DNA of 64,000 nt from Staphylococcus chromogenes (GCF_029024625.1 NZ_CP118953.1:372001-436000), one strand, 5' to 3'; shown: positions 24,450-33,635, numbered from the stretch's first letter. Notes: a model not told the origin generated them from the sequence alone. Numbers and translations are program-made.

Positions 24450-26450
24450 TTATAGTTCGCCTCTGTCCCAATAGCGTGGACGTTCAAAAGCTTCGACAAT
24501 CGTTTCAGGTTGGTCAGAAACGAAAACGCCAGGTTGAGACGTCTGAACACGACTTTGTGCTAAGCCTTTAGCAGCTGTTTCAGATAGGACTAAAGGTTTA
24601 AAATGTTGATAAGTTAATTCAGCAAATTCTTCAGTTTTGTTGAAAATGTCTTCTGTGTCAGAAAGGACAATTAAACTGTCGAATAATGTCGGATGAACAG
24701 TGTCGAATGTTTCTGTAATGCCAAAGTCTTCTTCAATATGTTGAGGTTTATCAGAGATGAACGCATAATTTAAATGATGCTCAGCCATTGTTTTTGCATA
24801 GGATTTTAAAGTGTCCGCATTGATGTTGCCATCGACAACGATACCGACAGAATGACCTCGAAGCGGACGATCAAATTTTTCCATCGTTAACTGACTGTCT
24901 GATTGTTCAAGTTGAACTTCTTCGTTTTCTTCTGGTACTTGAACGCCAATATTTTCTGCTACACGTTCAGCCAGTTTTCTAGAAACTTTATTCAGTTGAT
25001 TTACCGCATTTTGTTTTACCATCACGCTTTGACATTTACCAAGTTCAAATGAAAAGCCGTCAACCGTATGATTAAATTCAGGTTCCGTTAAACTATTCAA
25101 GTAGAGACGAGCTTGCGTATAGTAATCTTTAAAACTTTCGCTACGTTTTTGAATTTTATGTCCTTCGACTTTTTCTTGATAATGCTCAAAACCACCGTCT
25201 TCCACAGGTGTTTCATGCGGGTCGTTGTGGTTGAGGGCATTGTTGTGGTATGACGTTTGTCCTTGATGAATATGCATTTGATGCATGCCATCACGTTGGT
25301 TATTGTGCACAGGACTGACAGAACGATTGATAGGAATTTGATGGAAATTTGGTCCACCTAGGCGTGAAATTTGTGTATCCGTATATGAGAATAATCGTCC
25401 TTGTAAAAGAGGATCATTCGTAAAGTCAAGCCCTGGAACAATATGACCTGGGTGAAAGGCAACTTGTTCCGTTTCAGCAAATACGTTTTCGACATTGCGA
25501 TTTAAAGTCATTTTACCCACAATTTTGACAGGAACTTCATCTTCTGGCCAAATTTTAGTTGGATCTAATATATCAAAATCAAAACGGAATTCTTCACTTT
25601 CTGGAATAATTTGAAGCCCGAGTTCCCATTCAGGATAATCGCCTTTATCAATCGCTTCAAATAAATCTTGACGATGGAAATCAATATTTTTACCAGAAAC
25701 AATTTGCGCTTCGTCCCAAACCATTGATTCTAACCCTTGTTTTGGTTTCCAGTGAAACTTCACAAAGTGCGCTTCGCCTTTTCGATTAATTAAGCGGAAC
25801 GTATGCACACCGAAGCCTTCCATTTGACGGAAGTTTTTAGGAATACCACGGTCACTCATCGCCCACATTGCAGTATGTGTTGATTCAGGATTTTGCGCAA
25901 AGAAATCCCAAAATGTATCATGGGCAGAGCCGCCTTGTGGAATTTCATTATGAGGTTCAGGTTTCACCGCATGAATTAAGTCAGGAAATTTTATCGCATC
26001 TTGAATGAAAAAGACGGGTATATTGTTGCCGACAAGGTCAAATACCCCTTGATCCGTATAAAACTTAGTCGCAAAACCACGCACATCGCGCACTGTATCT
26101 GGAGATCCTTTAGAACCTTGTACAGTTGAAAAACGCACAAACACAGGTGTTGTTTTGTCAGGATGTGTTAAAAAGTCAGCATACGTATACTCAGATAAAT
26201 CTTCATACACTTGGAATTCCCCATGGGCACCGTAACCACGCGCATGTACGATACGTTCTGGAATACGTTCATGGTCAAAGTGTGTCATCTTTTCTCTAAA
26301 GTGAAAGTCTTCAAGTAAACTTGGGCCACGGTCACTTGCGCGTAACGTATTTTCATCTTCAGACACTTTAAGACCTTGGTTTGTCGTCATTGCTTGGCCG
26401 TCATTATTTTTGCGAAATGCTTCTAAATCTTTATCTTTTTTGTTTGTCAT
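24450..26450 (-). CDS. Large monofunctional heme catalase (KatE/clade-2 type)
   Basis: 666 aa, far longer than the roughly 500-aa KatA usual in staphylococci. Catalytic H69 in [11 protein letters not shown], Asn in [14 protein letters not shown] (142-143) and the heme-ligand Tyr in [15 protein letters not shown] are present. After about residue 510 comes a flavodoxin/DJ-1-like domain ([16 protein letters not shown]... [13 protein letters not shown]...), which marks the large-subunit clade with E. coli HPII and B. subtilis KatE. It destroys hydrogen peroxide in the cytoplasm. First gene of the operon with a general-stress SDR; promoter resembles sigma-B sites. Confidence 0.94.
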   Translation of the reverse strand: MTNKKDKDLEAFRKNNDGQAMTTNQGLKVSEDENTLRASDRGPSLLEDFHFREKMTHFDHERIPERIVHARGYGAHGEFQVYEDLSEYTYADFLTHPDKTTPVFVRFSTVQGSKGSPDTVRDVRGFATKFYTDQGVFDLVGNNIPVFFIQDAIKFPDLIHAVKPEPHNEIPQGGSAHDTFWDFFAQNPESTHTAMWAMSDRGIPKNFRQMEGFGVHTFRLINRKGEAHFVKFHWKPKQGLESMVWDEAQIVSGKNIDFHRQDLFEAIDKGDYPEWELGLQIIPESEEFRFDFDILDPTKIWPEDEVPVKIVGKMTLNRNVENVFAETEQVAFHPGHIVPGLDFTNDPLLQGRLFSYTDTQISRLGGPNFHQIPINRSVSPVHNNQRDGMHQMHIHQGQTSYHNNALNHNDPHETPVEDGGFEHYQEKVEGHKIQKRSESFKDYYTQARLYLNSLTEPEFNHTVDGFSFELGKCQSVMVKQNAVNQLNKVSRKLAERVAENIGVQVPEENEEVQLEQSDSQLTMEKFDRPLRGHSVGIVVDGNINADTLKSYAKTMAEHHLNYAFISDKPQHIEEDFGITETFDTVHPTLFDSLIVLSDTEDIFNKTEEFAELTYQHFKPLVLSETAAKGLAQSRVQTSQPGVFVSDQPETIVEAFERPRYWDRGEL

Positions 26451-26502
26451 CTCTGATGTACCCCTTTCTTTCGAAAATTTCGTAAAAACGAGACGTTTCT
26501 CT

Positions 26503-26528
26503 ATACCATAAGTATGAATTTTTAAAAC
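26503..26528 (-). promoter_or_regulatory. Sigma-B-like promoter of catalase-SDR operon
   Basis: Minus strand GTTTTA (26523-26528), 14-base spacer, TGGTAT (26503-26508). The staphylococcal sigma-B consensus is GTTTAA-N12-15-GGGTAT, so there is one mismatch in each half. It lies 52 bases before the catalase start; AAAGGGG is the ribosome binding site. Confidence 0.65.
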
Positions 26529-26705
26529 ACGGATGACGACTTTTTATGATAGTCATCAAGATTGTTAAATCCTTTATATGTGAAACACCCTAACTAAGAT
26601 GAAATGATTTATTTAAAGAAATGCTTACTTTTCCTGTCGTTTTCATTAAAAATTTACAATCTTACGTTAAAATAAAGATGGGGAAAATTTAAGGAGACGT
26701 GTGTA

Positions 26706-27830
26706 ATGAAAATTACGTTTGATGACATCATCAATCAACAAGGGTTTATTCAAGCGCATTATTATGACGATGTTCATATGGGAGACATTCGTTTTGAAAT
26801 GGCTGACCCTATAGATGTAAGAAATGATTTAGTCGCTGAGGCATTAGGGGCACTATGTGGGCAATACTATGACGAAATCGAGATGGCATTTAAAGTCTCG
26901 ACAAAAACAAAAACAGAAATCGAGAAACGTACAGGTGCGACGTTAATTTGTAGTACGGGTTTACGCTTTTGGAATTTAAATAAAATGATTAGTAATGAAG
27001 TGAAAACCATCAATTTCAATGGAGATGTGGCTAATTTATCTGCATTAACATTGACACCAGGTGAAACAAATAAAGTCTCTCTCGATTTTGGTAAAGAATC
27101 TATACATATGTACGATATGTTTGATCGATGGAACAGTCGCATTGTCAAAACCAATGTGATGGACACGCATTTTCCAGAGATTACCTCAGATTATTACGCG
27201 ATTGGGACTATTTTATATAAAGATTATTTCAACACGAGCTATATGATTACCGGACTCCAACTTGACCCGATGACGGCCAACATGACAAAAATAGAAGCTG
27301 AGCAAGCCATTGCTGGAATGGTTAATTTGCCACATACATTAGGGTTAACCGCTGTGGGCCATACAAAAATTGCATGTCAACGTTGGGGAGATGAATTAAA
27401 CGAAGCAATCCGCGCCGTAAGAACTTCGCAACAAGAAGTTCTTACGCAACAACACCTCTTAGTCGAAATCGAAAATGATCTTAAACGCTTAGGGCTACCA
27501 CTAGATAAAAAGCCTATTCAACCGACAGGCATTTCATGGGGACACTCTATGAAATTAGACTTTTTGGCCTTATATATTTTAAAACATCGTGGGCGTGAAT
27601 ATGCGTCGTATTTAGTTCAAAATATTCCTGAGGCCGCCGAACAATGGATTGCAAACTATCGGTTAGATTTTTATGAACGCTATTATCCTGGTGTCCTTAC
27701 GTATATGCCAGAAGAAGTTAAAAATTACGTTCTACAACAACTTGAACGTTATGAGATTGCGCTCTATAGTGAAGCGGACTGGCAAGCCTTTATAAAAATC
27801 CGTGAAAACTTGCGACAGACAAGACAATAA
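26706..27830 (+). CDS. Conserved-looking protein of unknown function (374 aa)
   Basis: 374 aa, soluble, no signal peptide, no membrane segment, no motif I can name. AAGGAG lies nine bases before the ATG and codon use resembles its neighbours, so it is a real gene. Two-part look: residues 1-235 mixed alpha/beta with GDIRFEMADPIDVRNDLVAEALGAL and YAIGTILYKDYFNTSYMITG, and a helical C-terminal part (about 240-374) with many acidic and aromatic residues. It stands alone between a catalase operon and a symporter and ends at a terminator. Confidence 0.8.
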   Translation: MKITFDDIINQQGFIQAHYYDDVHMGDIRFEMADPIDVRNDLVAEALGALCGQYYDEIEMAFKVSTKTKTEIEKRTGATLICSTGLRFWNLNKMISNEVKTINFNGDVANLSALTLTPGETNKVSLDFGKESIHMYDMFDRWNSRIVKTNVMDTHFPEITSDYYAIGTILYKDYFNTSYMITGLQLDPMTANMTKIEAEQAIAGMVNLPHTLGLTAVGHTKIACQRWGDELNEAIRAVRTSQQEVLTQQHLLVEIENDLKRLGLPLDKKPIQPTGISWGHSMKLDFLALYILKHRGREYASYLVQNIPEAAEQWIANYRLDFYERYYPGVLTYMPEEVKNYVLQQLERYEIALYSEADWQAFIKIRENLRQTRQ

Positions 27831-27841
27831 TATTTGATGAA

Positions 27842-27889
27842 GAAACCTTTATTATCGGTATGAGCGACGGATAATAAAGGTCTTTTTTA
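27842..27889 (+). terminator. Terminator after the unknown 374-aa gene
   Basis: Stem ACCTTTATTATC...GATAATAAAGGT followed by CTTTTTTATT. Confidence 0.85.
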
Positions 27890-28056
27890 TTCATTATTAT
27901 ATTAAGATAACATTATGAAAAATTTGTTAAAATACTTGGGAAATTATGTTGCCTTTAATACATTTATACCGCACAATGATACCTAACACCATTACATTTT
28001 GTGAGGGGATTCACCGTCATGCGTGTTTTATTCGTTTAAGGGGAGGTTATTATTTT

Positions 28057-29199
28057 ATGAAATTAGTTGGAAAATTATTAGCGGGGATAGTCTTAGGGAT
28101 AGCGATTGGACTTTTGGATATTGAAGTGCTTCATCGCTTACTCGTCACGGTCAAAGGTGTGTTTGGACAAGTGATCAATTATATTATTCCACTCATTATC
28201 TTTTTCTTTATTGCCGCAGGGATTACGTCCCTTGGAAAAGGTTCAGGACGTTTGGTTGGTTTAACTGTAGGCGTCGCTTATACATCGACGATTATCGCAG
28301 GATTAATTGCGCTTACTGTCGCATACATATTGATGCCGTTGATTGCTTCAGGTGGCAAGGTACCTGGGGAACCGCCGGAAATTAAACCCTTCTTTACTTT
28401 TGAATTTGAACCATTAATGGGTGTGTTAACCGCACTCATCACGGCTTTCGCGTTTGGTATTATTGCACACGCGGTCAATGCGACAACGATTGTTAAAGTG
28501 ATAGATGAAGGACAACGTATTGTAGAAGTACTTATCGAAAAAGTGATTATCCCATTTTTACCGGTCTATATCGCAACAATTTTTGCAGAAATGACTGCAC
28601 AAGGTACTGTCGTTAGCATTTTAAAAGTTTTCGGTCTTGTCTTAGTAATTGCGATTTTACTGCATTGGATATGGTTATGTGTGTTATACACAATTGCGGG
28701 CGTATTAAATCGACGTAATCCGTTTGCCATGTTAAAAAACATGCTTCCTGCTTACTTTACAGCAGTAGGAACAATGAGTAGTGCGGCAACGATTCCTGTT
28801 ACATTAAAGCAAACAAAGCAAAATAAAGTCACACCTGCCTTAGCTGATTTCAGTGTACCATTACTTGCGACGATTCACTTATCAGGTTCAACGATTACGC
28901 TTGTCAGCTGTTCAGTTGCGGCGATGATTGTGTTACCAAGTTTATCATTAGTGAGTGTGCCGACGATGATTGGGTTTATATTCATGTTAGGCATTATCAT
29001 GATTGCCGCACCCGGTGTTCCAGGAGGGTCAGTCATGGCAGCCAGTGGTATTTTAGGTTCTATCTTAGGATTTAATGAAGCGGCCATTGGTTTGATGATT
29101 GCCTTATATATGGCACAAGATAGTTTCGGTACGGCAACGAATGTTACTGGTGACGGCGCTATATCAGCCATTGTGGATCGATTGGGATATAAAAAATAA
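28057..29199 (+). CDS. Dicarboxylate/amino acid:cation symporter (DAACS/SLC1 type)
   Basis: 380 aa from the ATG at 28057, ten bases after GGGGAGG; the frame stays open upstream, but that stretch looks non-coding. About eight membrane segments and two re-entrant loops: hairpin 1 with TMSSAATIPVTL and segment 7 with TIHLSGSTI, where SLC1 proteins have NMDGT. PGVPGGSVMAASG is hairpin 2, and the final TATNVTGDGAISAIV carries the substrate-binding Asn/Asp. It imports glutamate, aspartate, serine or C4-dicarboxylates with protons or sodium. Monocistronic, with a terminator. Confidence 0.87.
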   Translation: MKLVGKLLAGIVLGIAIGLLDIEVLHRLLVTVKGVFGQVINYIIPLIIFFFIAAGITSLGKGSGRLVGLTVGVAYTSTIIAGLIALTVAYILMPLIASGGKVPGEPPEIKPFFTFEFEPLMGVLTALITAFAFGIIAHAVNATTIVKVIDEGQRIVEVLIEKVIIPFLPVYIATIFAEMTAQGTVVSILKVFGLVLVIAILLHWIWLCVLYTIAGVLNRRNPFAMLKNMLPAYFTAVGTMSSAATIPVTLKQTKQNKVTPALADFSVPLLATIHLSGSTITLVSCSVAAMIVLPSLSLVSVPTMIGFIFMLGIIMIAAPGVPGGSVMAASGILGSILGFNEAAIGLMIALYMAQDSFGTATNVTGDGAISAIVDRLGYKK

Positions 29200-29203
29200 T
29201 ACG

Positions 29204-29246
29204 AAATAAACACGTACAACTTGAAAAGCTGTACGTGTTTATTTTT
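29204..29246. terminator. Bidirectional terminator, symporter / small membrane proteins
   Basis: Stem AAATAAACACGTACA...TGTACGTGTTTATTT; T-runs both ways. It ends the symporter gene and, on the minus strand, the small-protein cluster. Confidence 0.85.
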
Positions 29247-29421
29247 ACTGATCTTCCTTATCAACGATAAACATGATGGCGAAAAAAACAATGCCGGCAG
29301 GTATCCCGATGATGGGCCCGAATAAAATAGAGAGCAAAGTAGGATAAAACACTAAAAAAATAACATCAGTCAGTGACCATGAGTAATTCATCAATTTTTG
29401 AATAAGTTCATTTATAGACAT
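29245..29421 (-). CDS. Small membrane protein, paralogue 1 (58 aa)
   Basis: 58 aa from the ATG at 29421 (AAAGG nine bases upstream). MSINELIQKLMNYSW is an amphipathic start, followed by two membrane segments with FGPIIGIPAGIVFF. It is similar along its length to the protein at 29633-29836 (MSIKQFFEGMMNHQW... PFIGIPLGI), so the two are duplicates. Last of three genes on the minus strand. Function unknown; the family shape recalls small stress membrane proteins. Confidence 0.65.
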   Translation of the reverse strand: MSINELIQKLMNYSWSLTDVIFLVFYPTLLSILFGPIIGIPAGIVFFAIMFIVDKEDQ

Positions 29422-29434
29422 GTGATCCAACCTT

Positions 29435-29620
29435 TCATTGTTTATTTGATGGACTTGTGAAAAGGCGATAAATGATAAATAAAATTAAAAAAATAAAACT
29501 GAATGAAATGCCTACAAAAAAAACTAAAAAATAACTAGGAACAATGAACAAGAAAGTCAGTACAAATGAATCAAACGATTGGAAGCGGACTCGCTTTAAA
29601 CGTGGCCACCACGATTTCAT
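29435..29620 (-). CDS. Small membrane protein (61 aa)
   Basis: 61 aa. A basic start (MKSWWPRLKRVRFQSF) is followed by two hydrophobic segments (about 20-55) and a short polar tail. AGGAG lies about ten bases before the ATG. It sits between the two paralogous small proteins, 12 bases after the first and 13 before the last, clearly one transcript. No family recognised; it is not an obvious copy of its neighbours. Confidence 0.6.
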   Translation of the reverse strand: MKSWWPRLKRVRFQSFDSFVLTFLFIVPSYFLVFFVGISFSFIFLILFIIYRLFTSPSNKQ

Positions 29621-29632
29621 CCTATGTTGCTC

Positions 29633-29836
29633 CTAATAACGTGAGCGATTGCGCATCGCTTGTTTTTCTTCTTCTGAGATATGGAAGTAATAAAAAATTG
29701 CAATGCCGAGAGGAATGCCGATAAATGGGGTTACCGCCATGCTGAAGAAGATGGTATACAACGCAACGAAAATAATTTCTTTTAATGTCCATTGATGGTT
29801 CATCATACCTTCGAAAAATTGTTTGATAGACATCAT
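29633..29836 (-). CDS. Small membrane protein, paralogue 2 (67 aa)
   Basis: 67 aa; AGGAGG is six bases before the first ATG (an ATG follows directly, so the start may be one codon later). MSIKQFFEGMMNHQW, then two membrane segments with FIGIPLGIAIFYY and a charged tail ISEEEKQAMRNRSRY. First gene of the three-gene cluster; an extended -10 TGTTATAAT (29877-29882) is its likely promoter. Divergent from a general-stress SDR. Confidence 0.68.
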   Translation of the reverse strand: MMSIKQFFEGMMNHQWTLKEIIFVALYTIFFSMAVTPFIGIPLGIAIFYYFHISEEEKQAMRNRSRY

Positions 29837-29898
29837 TTGTCCTCCTATAAAAAACGTATTTGATTGGATTGCTTCTATTATAACATGTATCGGCCAAC

Positions 29899-29923
29899 GT
29901 TTCTTATATGAATGAACGGGAAT
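29899..29923 (+). promoter_or_regulatory. Sigma-B-like promoter of the second SDR gene
   Basis: GTTTCT (29899-29904), 13-base spacer, GGGAAT (29918-29923). Close to GTTTAA-N12-15-GGGTAT. It is 38 bases before the SDR start; GAGGGAG is the ribosome binding site. Confidence 0.6.
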
Positions 29924-29961
29924 AGAAGTGATATCAAAATAGAAGGAAAGAGGGAGAATAA

Positions 29962-30846
29962 ATGGCTAAAAAACAAAATCCTTTAAATCAATTTTACAAT
30001 GAAAAATTTGAAGAACAGCCTCAACCTTATCCAGGTATTCAAAGTAAAATGACACCTGTGCCTGATTGTGGCGAAGAAACATACAAAGGATCTGACAAAC
30101 TGACAGATCGAAAAGCCCTTGTGACTGGTGGAGATTCAGGCATTGGACGTGCTGCTGCCATTGCTTATGCGAAAGAAGGGGCAGATGTTGCAATTGCGTA
30201 CCATCCGGATGAACAGTCAGATGCTGAAGAAGTGAAAGCTGTTATTGAAAAAGCAGGACGCAAAGCTGTGTTACTTCCTGGAGATTTACGTGATGCAGAT
30301 TACGCTAAACAAATGGTCAAAGATGCGCATGAACAATTGGGTGGTTTAGATATTTTAGTTCTCAATGCAGGCATGCAACAATATGAATACGATATCCAAA
30401 AATTATCCTCACAACAACTCACTGACACATTCGAAGTGAATGTTTTCTCTAATGTGTATTCTATTCAAGAAGCGCTTAATTATATGGACGAAGGCTCAAG
30501 TATTATTATTACGTCTTCTATTCAAGGTGTGAAACCTAGCGCGCATTTATTAGATTATGCGATGACGAAATCATGTAATATTTCTTTAACTAAGGGACTT
30601 GCGGCACAACTTGGACCTAAAGGTATACGAGTGAACGCGGTTGCACCAGGTCCTGTTTGGACACCATTACAAATTTGTGGAGGCCAACCTCAAGAAAATA
30701 TTCCTAACTTTGGTCAAAAAGAGCCTTTACAACGTGCAGGACAACCGGTAGAACTTGCAGATGTTTATGTCTTATTAGCATCTGAAAATGCAAGCTTCAT
30801 TACAGGACAAGTGTATGGTATTACTGGTGGATCACCTATCAATTAA
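29962..30846 (+). CDS. General-stress SDR oxidoreductase, second copy
   Basis: 294 aa, clearly a paralogue of the SDR at 23563: the same polar N-terminal extension (QPQPYPGIQSKMTPVPDCGEE), TGGDSGIGR cofactor motif, LNAG, active-site YAMTK and the NAVAPGPVWTPL and FITGQVYGITGG C-terminal motifs. NAD(P)-dependent oxidoreductase of unknown substrate. Monocistronic with its own sigma-B-like promoter and terminator. Two copies under the same type of promoter suggest different substrates within one stress response. Confidence 0.88.
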   Translation: MAKKQNPLNQFYNEKFEEQPQPYPGIQSKMTPVPDCGEETYKGSDKLTDRKALVTGGDSGIGRAAAIAYAKEGADVAIAYHPDEQSDAEEVKAVIEKAGRKAVLLPGDLRDADYAKQMVKDAHEQLGGLDILVLNAGMQQYEYDIQKLSSQQLTDTFEVNVFSNVYSIQEALNYMDEGSSIIITSSIQGVKPSAHLLDYAMTKSCNISLTKGLAAQLGPKGIRVNAVAPGPVWTPLQICGGQPQENIPNFGQKEPLQRAGQPVELADVYVLLASENASFITGQVYGITGGSPIN

Positions 30847-30882
30847 TATACAGTTTAACAGTCTCCACCTATAGTGAATAAA

Positions 30883-30927
30883 GCGCCCTCAAAATTTATC
30901 TGAGTATAAATTTTGAGGGCTTTTTTA
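30883..30927 (+). terminator. Terminator after the second SDR gene
   Basis: Stem GCCCTCAAAATTTAT-CTGAGT-ATAAATTTTGAGGGC followed by six T. Confidence 0.9.
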
Positions 30928-31080
30928 TGGCACTTGTGATTGTCTTTTTCACAAATATGTAAAGGGTGTGAAGTGAATTTTAAGCTAAGATTAAAAAATG
31001 GTTATAGAGGTTATTTTGAATAGATTAAGCTAAATTTTTTTAATATACTATGCCCAAATGAAAGAAAAGGAAGATGCTTC

Positions 31081-32535
31081 ATGTGGGCAATCAAACGTTA
31101 TCAATGGGTACTCATTGGTATTTTTGTTTTTTACTTGATTATGAGTATGTTGACACCTTTAATTCATGATGATCTTCAGTGGGCGAACCCCTATGGCATC
31201 GAAATGTTAAATGAAGGGTTTCAATCATTGAACGGCCGTTATTTAGGAAATCTACTTGAAATTATTGCGGTGCGTCTACCGTTATTTCGTTATATAACCT
31301 ATAGTGTCTTTGCGCTACTCATCATTCGCATAATTTTTCAATATATTGTAGATATGAAACGCCAAGAATGTGAGCGGAGTTTTACGTATCTAACTATTTT
31401 TATGTTCATCCTCATGATTCCAACGACTATTTACAGTCAAATTTATGGTTGGTTTGCGGGGTTTTACAATTATGTGCCAGCCACACTGTGTTCTCTCTAC
31501 ATTTTGCGATGCAGTTTAAAACTGTTTGAAGGATGGCACTTAACACGTACAGAAACATTCGCTTGGGTGACTGTCGCACTGTTAGGGCAATGGTTTATGG
31601 AAAATATGACACTATTTAATGTCGCGATCGTTAGCCTTTTACTCATAGGCTTGTTTTACAAATATAAACATATTCCAACTCGAGCGATTGCGGTAGGGGT
31701 GAGTACACTTATAGGCGCATTTACCATGTTTATGAATCCTAATTATTTAAATATTTTTGCGGGGCGCTCAAATTATCAAAAAGTCTCTGATGATGAAAAT
31801 GGGATTTGGGTGAAAATGATAGGGACTTTTGGCTCACAGTTTCCGGATAAAATGATTTTTCAGCCCATTATTATTTTATCGATTTTGGTCATTATTTTAA
31901 TGCTATTTATTAAACAAAGTGCGATGACAAAATCAAAACAATGGTTACTCATTGCTGGACTTTTTTCAGCACCGCTTTATACGATACTCGTACGGATACC
32001 ATTTGATTTTGAAACAAAAAATGAAGACGTCGGAGTGGCCATTACGAATGTCATCGTTGCGCTCATTTATTACGTGGCGTTGAATATGACCTTAATGAAC
32101 GTTTTACCTACTGGTCGTCTAAAACGTTATTGTTTAATACTGTTATGGGCAATTCCAGTGATGGTGGCACCGCTCTTAATTGTGCAACCGATTGGTCCCC
32201 GTAATTTTTATGCGGTGTATATGATTTACGTCATTATCACGATGGCGTTGTTTTCGCGGATGAATTTTAGACCTCATCGTGCTGTGGTGGGTCTCACTTG
32301 TAGTATGGCGTTAGGACTTATCGTCATTTTTAGTACCATTTTTGTTGCGCAAACCAACCGTATCCAAGCGCTAGAAACAGCGTTACAAGATGATCATCAT
32401 ATGACCGCGTACACAGTTGAACGGTTGCCTTTTGAATCTTTCATGCAACACTCTTCCCCGTATGACCAAAAAAAGACAAATATTTTCAAAACCTATTGGG
32501 GAGTTCCAGAATATGTAAAATTAAACTTCAAATGA
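31081..32535 (+). CDS. DUF6056-like polytopic membrane protein, possible GT-C glycosyltransferase
   Basis: 484 aa with about ten membrane segments. The first outer loop holds IHDDLQWANPYG and NGRYLGNLLE; acidic pairs in this loop are typical of GT-C fold glycosyltransferases and of the DUF6056 family, which this resembles. It would use lipid-linked sugars outside the membrane. An AAAAGGAAG ribosome binding site precedes the ATG. In-frame directly after its stop is a piece of a sugar transferase, and then an epimerase gene, so it probably belonged to a polysaccharide-decoration locus. Confidence 0.7.
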   Translation: MWAIKRYQWVLIGIFVFYLIMSMLTPLIHDDLQWANPYGIEMLNEGFQSLNGRYLGNLLEIIAVRLPLFRYITYSVFALLIIRIIFQYIVDMKRQECERSFTYLTIFMFILMIPTTIYSQIYGWFAGFYNYVPATLCSLYILRCSLKLFEGWHLTRTETFAWVTVALLGQWFMENMTLFNVAIVSLLLIGLFYKYKHIPTRAIAVGVSTLIGAFTMFMNPNYLNIFAGRSNYQKVSDDENGIWVKMIGTFGSQFPDKMIFQPIIILSILVIILMLFIKQSAMTKSKQWLLIAGLFSAPLYTILVRIPFDFETKNEDVGVAITNVIVALIYYVALNMTLMNVLPTGRLKRYCLILLWAIPVMVAPLLIVQPIGPRNFYAVYMIYVIITMALFSRMNFRPHRAVVGLTCSMALGLIVIFSTIFVAQTNRIQALETALQDDHHMTAYTVERLPFESFMQHSSPYDQKKTNIFKTYWGVPEYVKLNFK

Positions 32536-32718
32536 TGTTTTAAAGCTATCAATTTGTGTTATATCTATGCGCAAGTGATGGGGCGAGATGATATTACAGA
32601 TGATCAAAAAGTTGCTTATGATCGTTGGTATTTAGAAAATCAATCTGCACTTTTAGATATTTATATTATTTATAAAACGATAAAAAGTACTATCAAATCA
32701 GAGGGTGTGAGTCACTAA
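32536..32718 (+). pseudogene. C-terminal remnant of a capsule-type bacterial sugar transferase
   Basis: The frame right after the TGA of the preceding gene stays open for 60 codons. From about 32563 it reads YAQVMGRDDITDD, YDRWYLENQSALLDIYI and KTIKSTIKSEGVSH. This is the C-terminal signature of the CapM/WcaJ-type phosphoglycosyl transferases (AQVNGR...W..K...D..Y..N.S...D..I...T). The N-terminal two thirds, with the membrane helix and catalytic part, are gone. Its TAA overlaps the ATG of the epimerase (TAATG), an intact piece of the old operon junction. Confidence 0.72.
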
Positions 32719-33575
32719 TGAAAACCCTATTAATTACTGGAAAAAACGGCTATGTTGCTAATCATTTGGCACAAGATTTAGGTGGGAAATATCGCATCTT
32801 AAGAACGGATGTGAAAACAAATGCGTGGGAACAAGAAGACTGGTCTCAGGTAGACGTCGTGATTCATGCGGCCGCATTAGTGCACAATAATCAGCCAGAT
32901 GCCACGATGGAAGACTATATGAAAGTAAATTATGCACTCACTAAAAACATTGCGCAAAAGGCGAAAGCTTCAGGTGTAAAACAGTTTATTTTTATGAGTA
33001 CAGCGAATGTCTATGGTCTGACGGGTCAAGTAGGGAAACCTGTGATGATTATGTCAGAAACACCAATACAACCGCGTACGGCTTATGGCATTTCGAAATG
33101 GTACGCTGAAGGGGCACTCAATGAACTCGCAAGTGCTGAATTTAAAATGGCACATTTACGTCCGCCTATGATTTATGGACCGGGAGCACCTGGAAACTTT
33201 AGTCGATTAGAAAAAGTAGCGAAACGACTTCCTATTATTCCAGATATTCAAAATCAGCGAAGTGCCATTTTTATTAAGCATTTCACACAATTTGTAGAGA
33301 CTTTAATTCAAAGTGAAAACGGAGGAGTTTATCATCCTCAAGATGGGTTTGATTTAAACACGACACGTGTCATTCAAACGATACGAAAAATACAAGGCAA
33401 AAAAACACTCACGATACCTCTACCGAATCGTTTGATAAAAAGTTTAAATCGTGTAGGGATTGCTCGTAAATTATATGGGAATTTGAAATATGATCTGCAT
33501 ATTGATGAAGTGAGTCTGGACTATCCTCAAAAAGATTTTTATACCGTCATGGCATTGACCCTTAATCATCAATAA
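32718..33575 (+). CDS. NAD-dependent sugar epimerase/dehydratase (CapN-like)
   Basis: 285 aa extended SDR. GKNGYVANHL near the start stands for the GxxGxxG cofactor loop; HAAALVHNN, MSTANVYG and the catalytic pair in YGISKWYAEG are intact, and LRPPMIYGPGAPGNFSRL is the sugar-binding stretch. Likely a nucleotide-sugar 4-epimerase or dehydratase. In S. aureus capsule clusters capM (transferase) and capN (epimerase) stand next to each other; here a capM-like remnant ends exactly at this start codon. GAGGGTGTGAG is the ribosome binding site. Terminator follows. Confidence 0.82.
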   Translation: MKTLLITGKNGYVANHLAQDLGGKYRILRTDVKTNAWEQEDWSQVDVVIHAAALVHNNQPDATMEDYMKVNYALTKNIAQKAKASGVKQFIFMSTANVYGLTGQVGKPVMIMSETPIQPRTAYGISKWYAEGALNELASAEFKMAHLRPPMIYGPGAPGNFSRLEKVAKRLPIIPDIQNQRSAIFIKHFTQFVETLIQSENGGVYHPQDGFDLNTTRVIQTIRKIQGKKTLTIPLPNRLIKSLNRVGIARKLYGNLKYDLHIDEVSLDYPQKDFYTVMALTLNHQ

Positions 33576-33581
33576 ACCGAA

Positions 33582-33619
33582 GAGTCTAAAACCTGGGAAA
33601 AAGGTTTTAGGCTTTTTTG
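33582..33619 (+). terminator. Terminator after the epimerase gene
   Basis: Stem AGTCTAAAACCT...AGGTTTTAGGC followed by TTTTTT. Confidence 0.85.
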
Positions 33620-33635
33620 ATTTGCATTTCTAATT

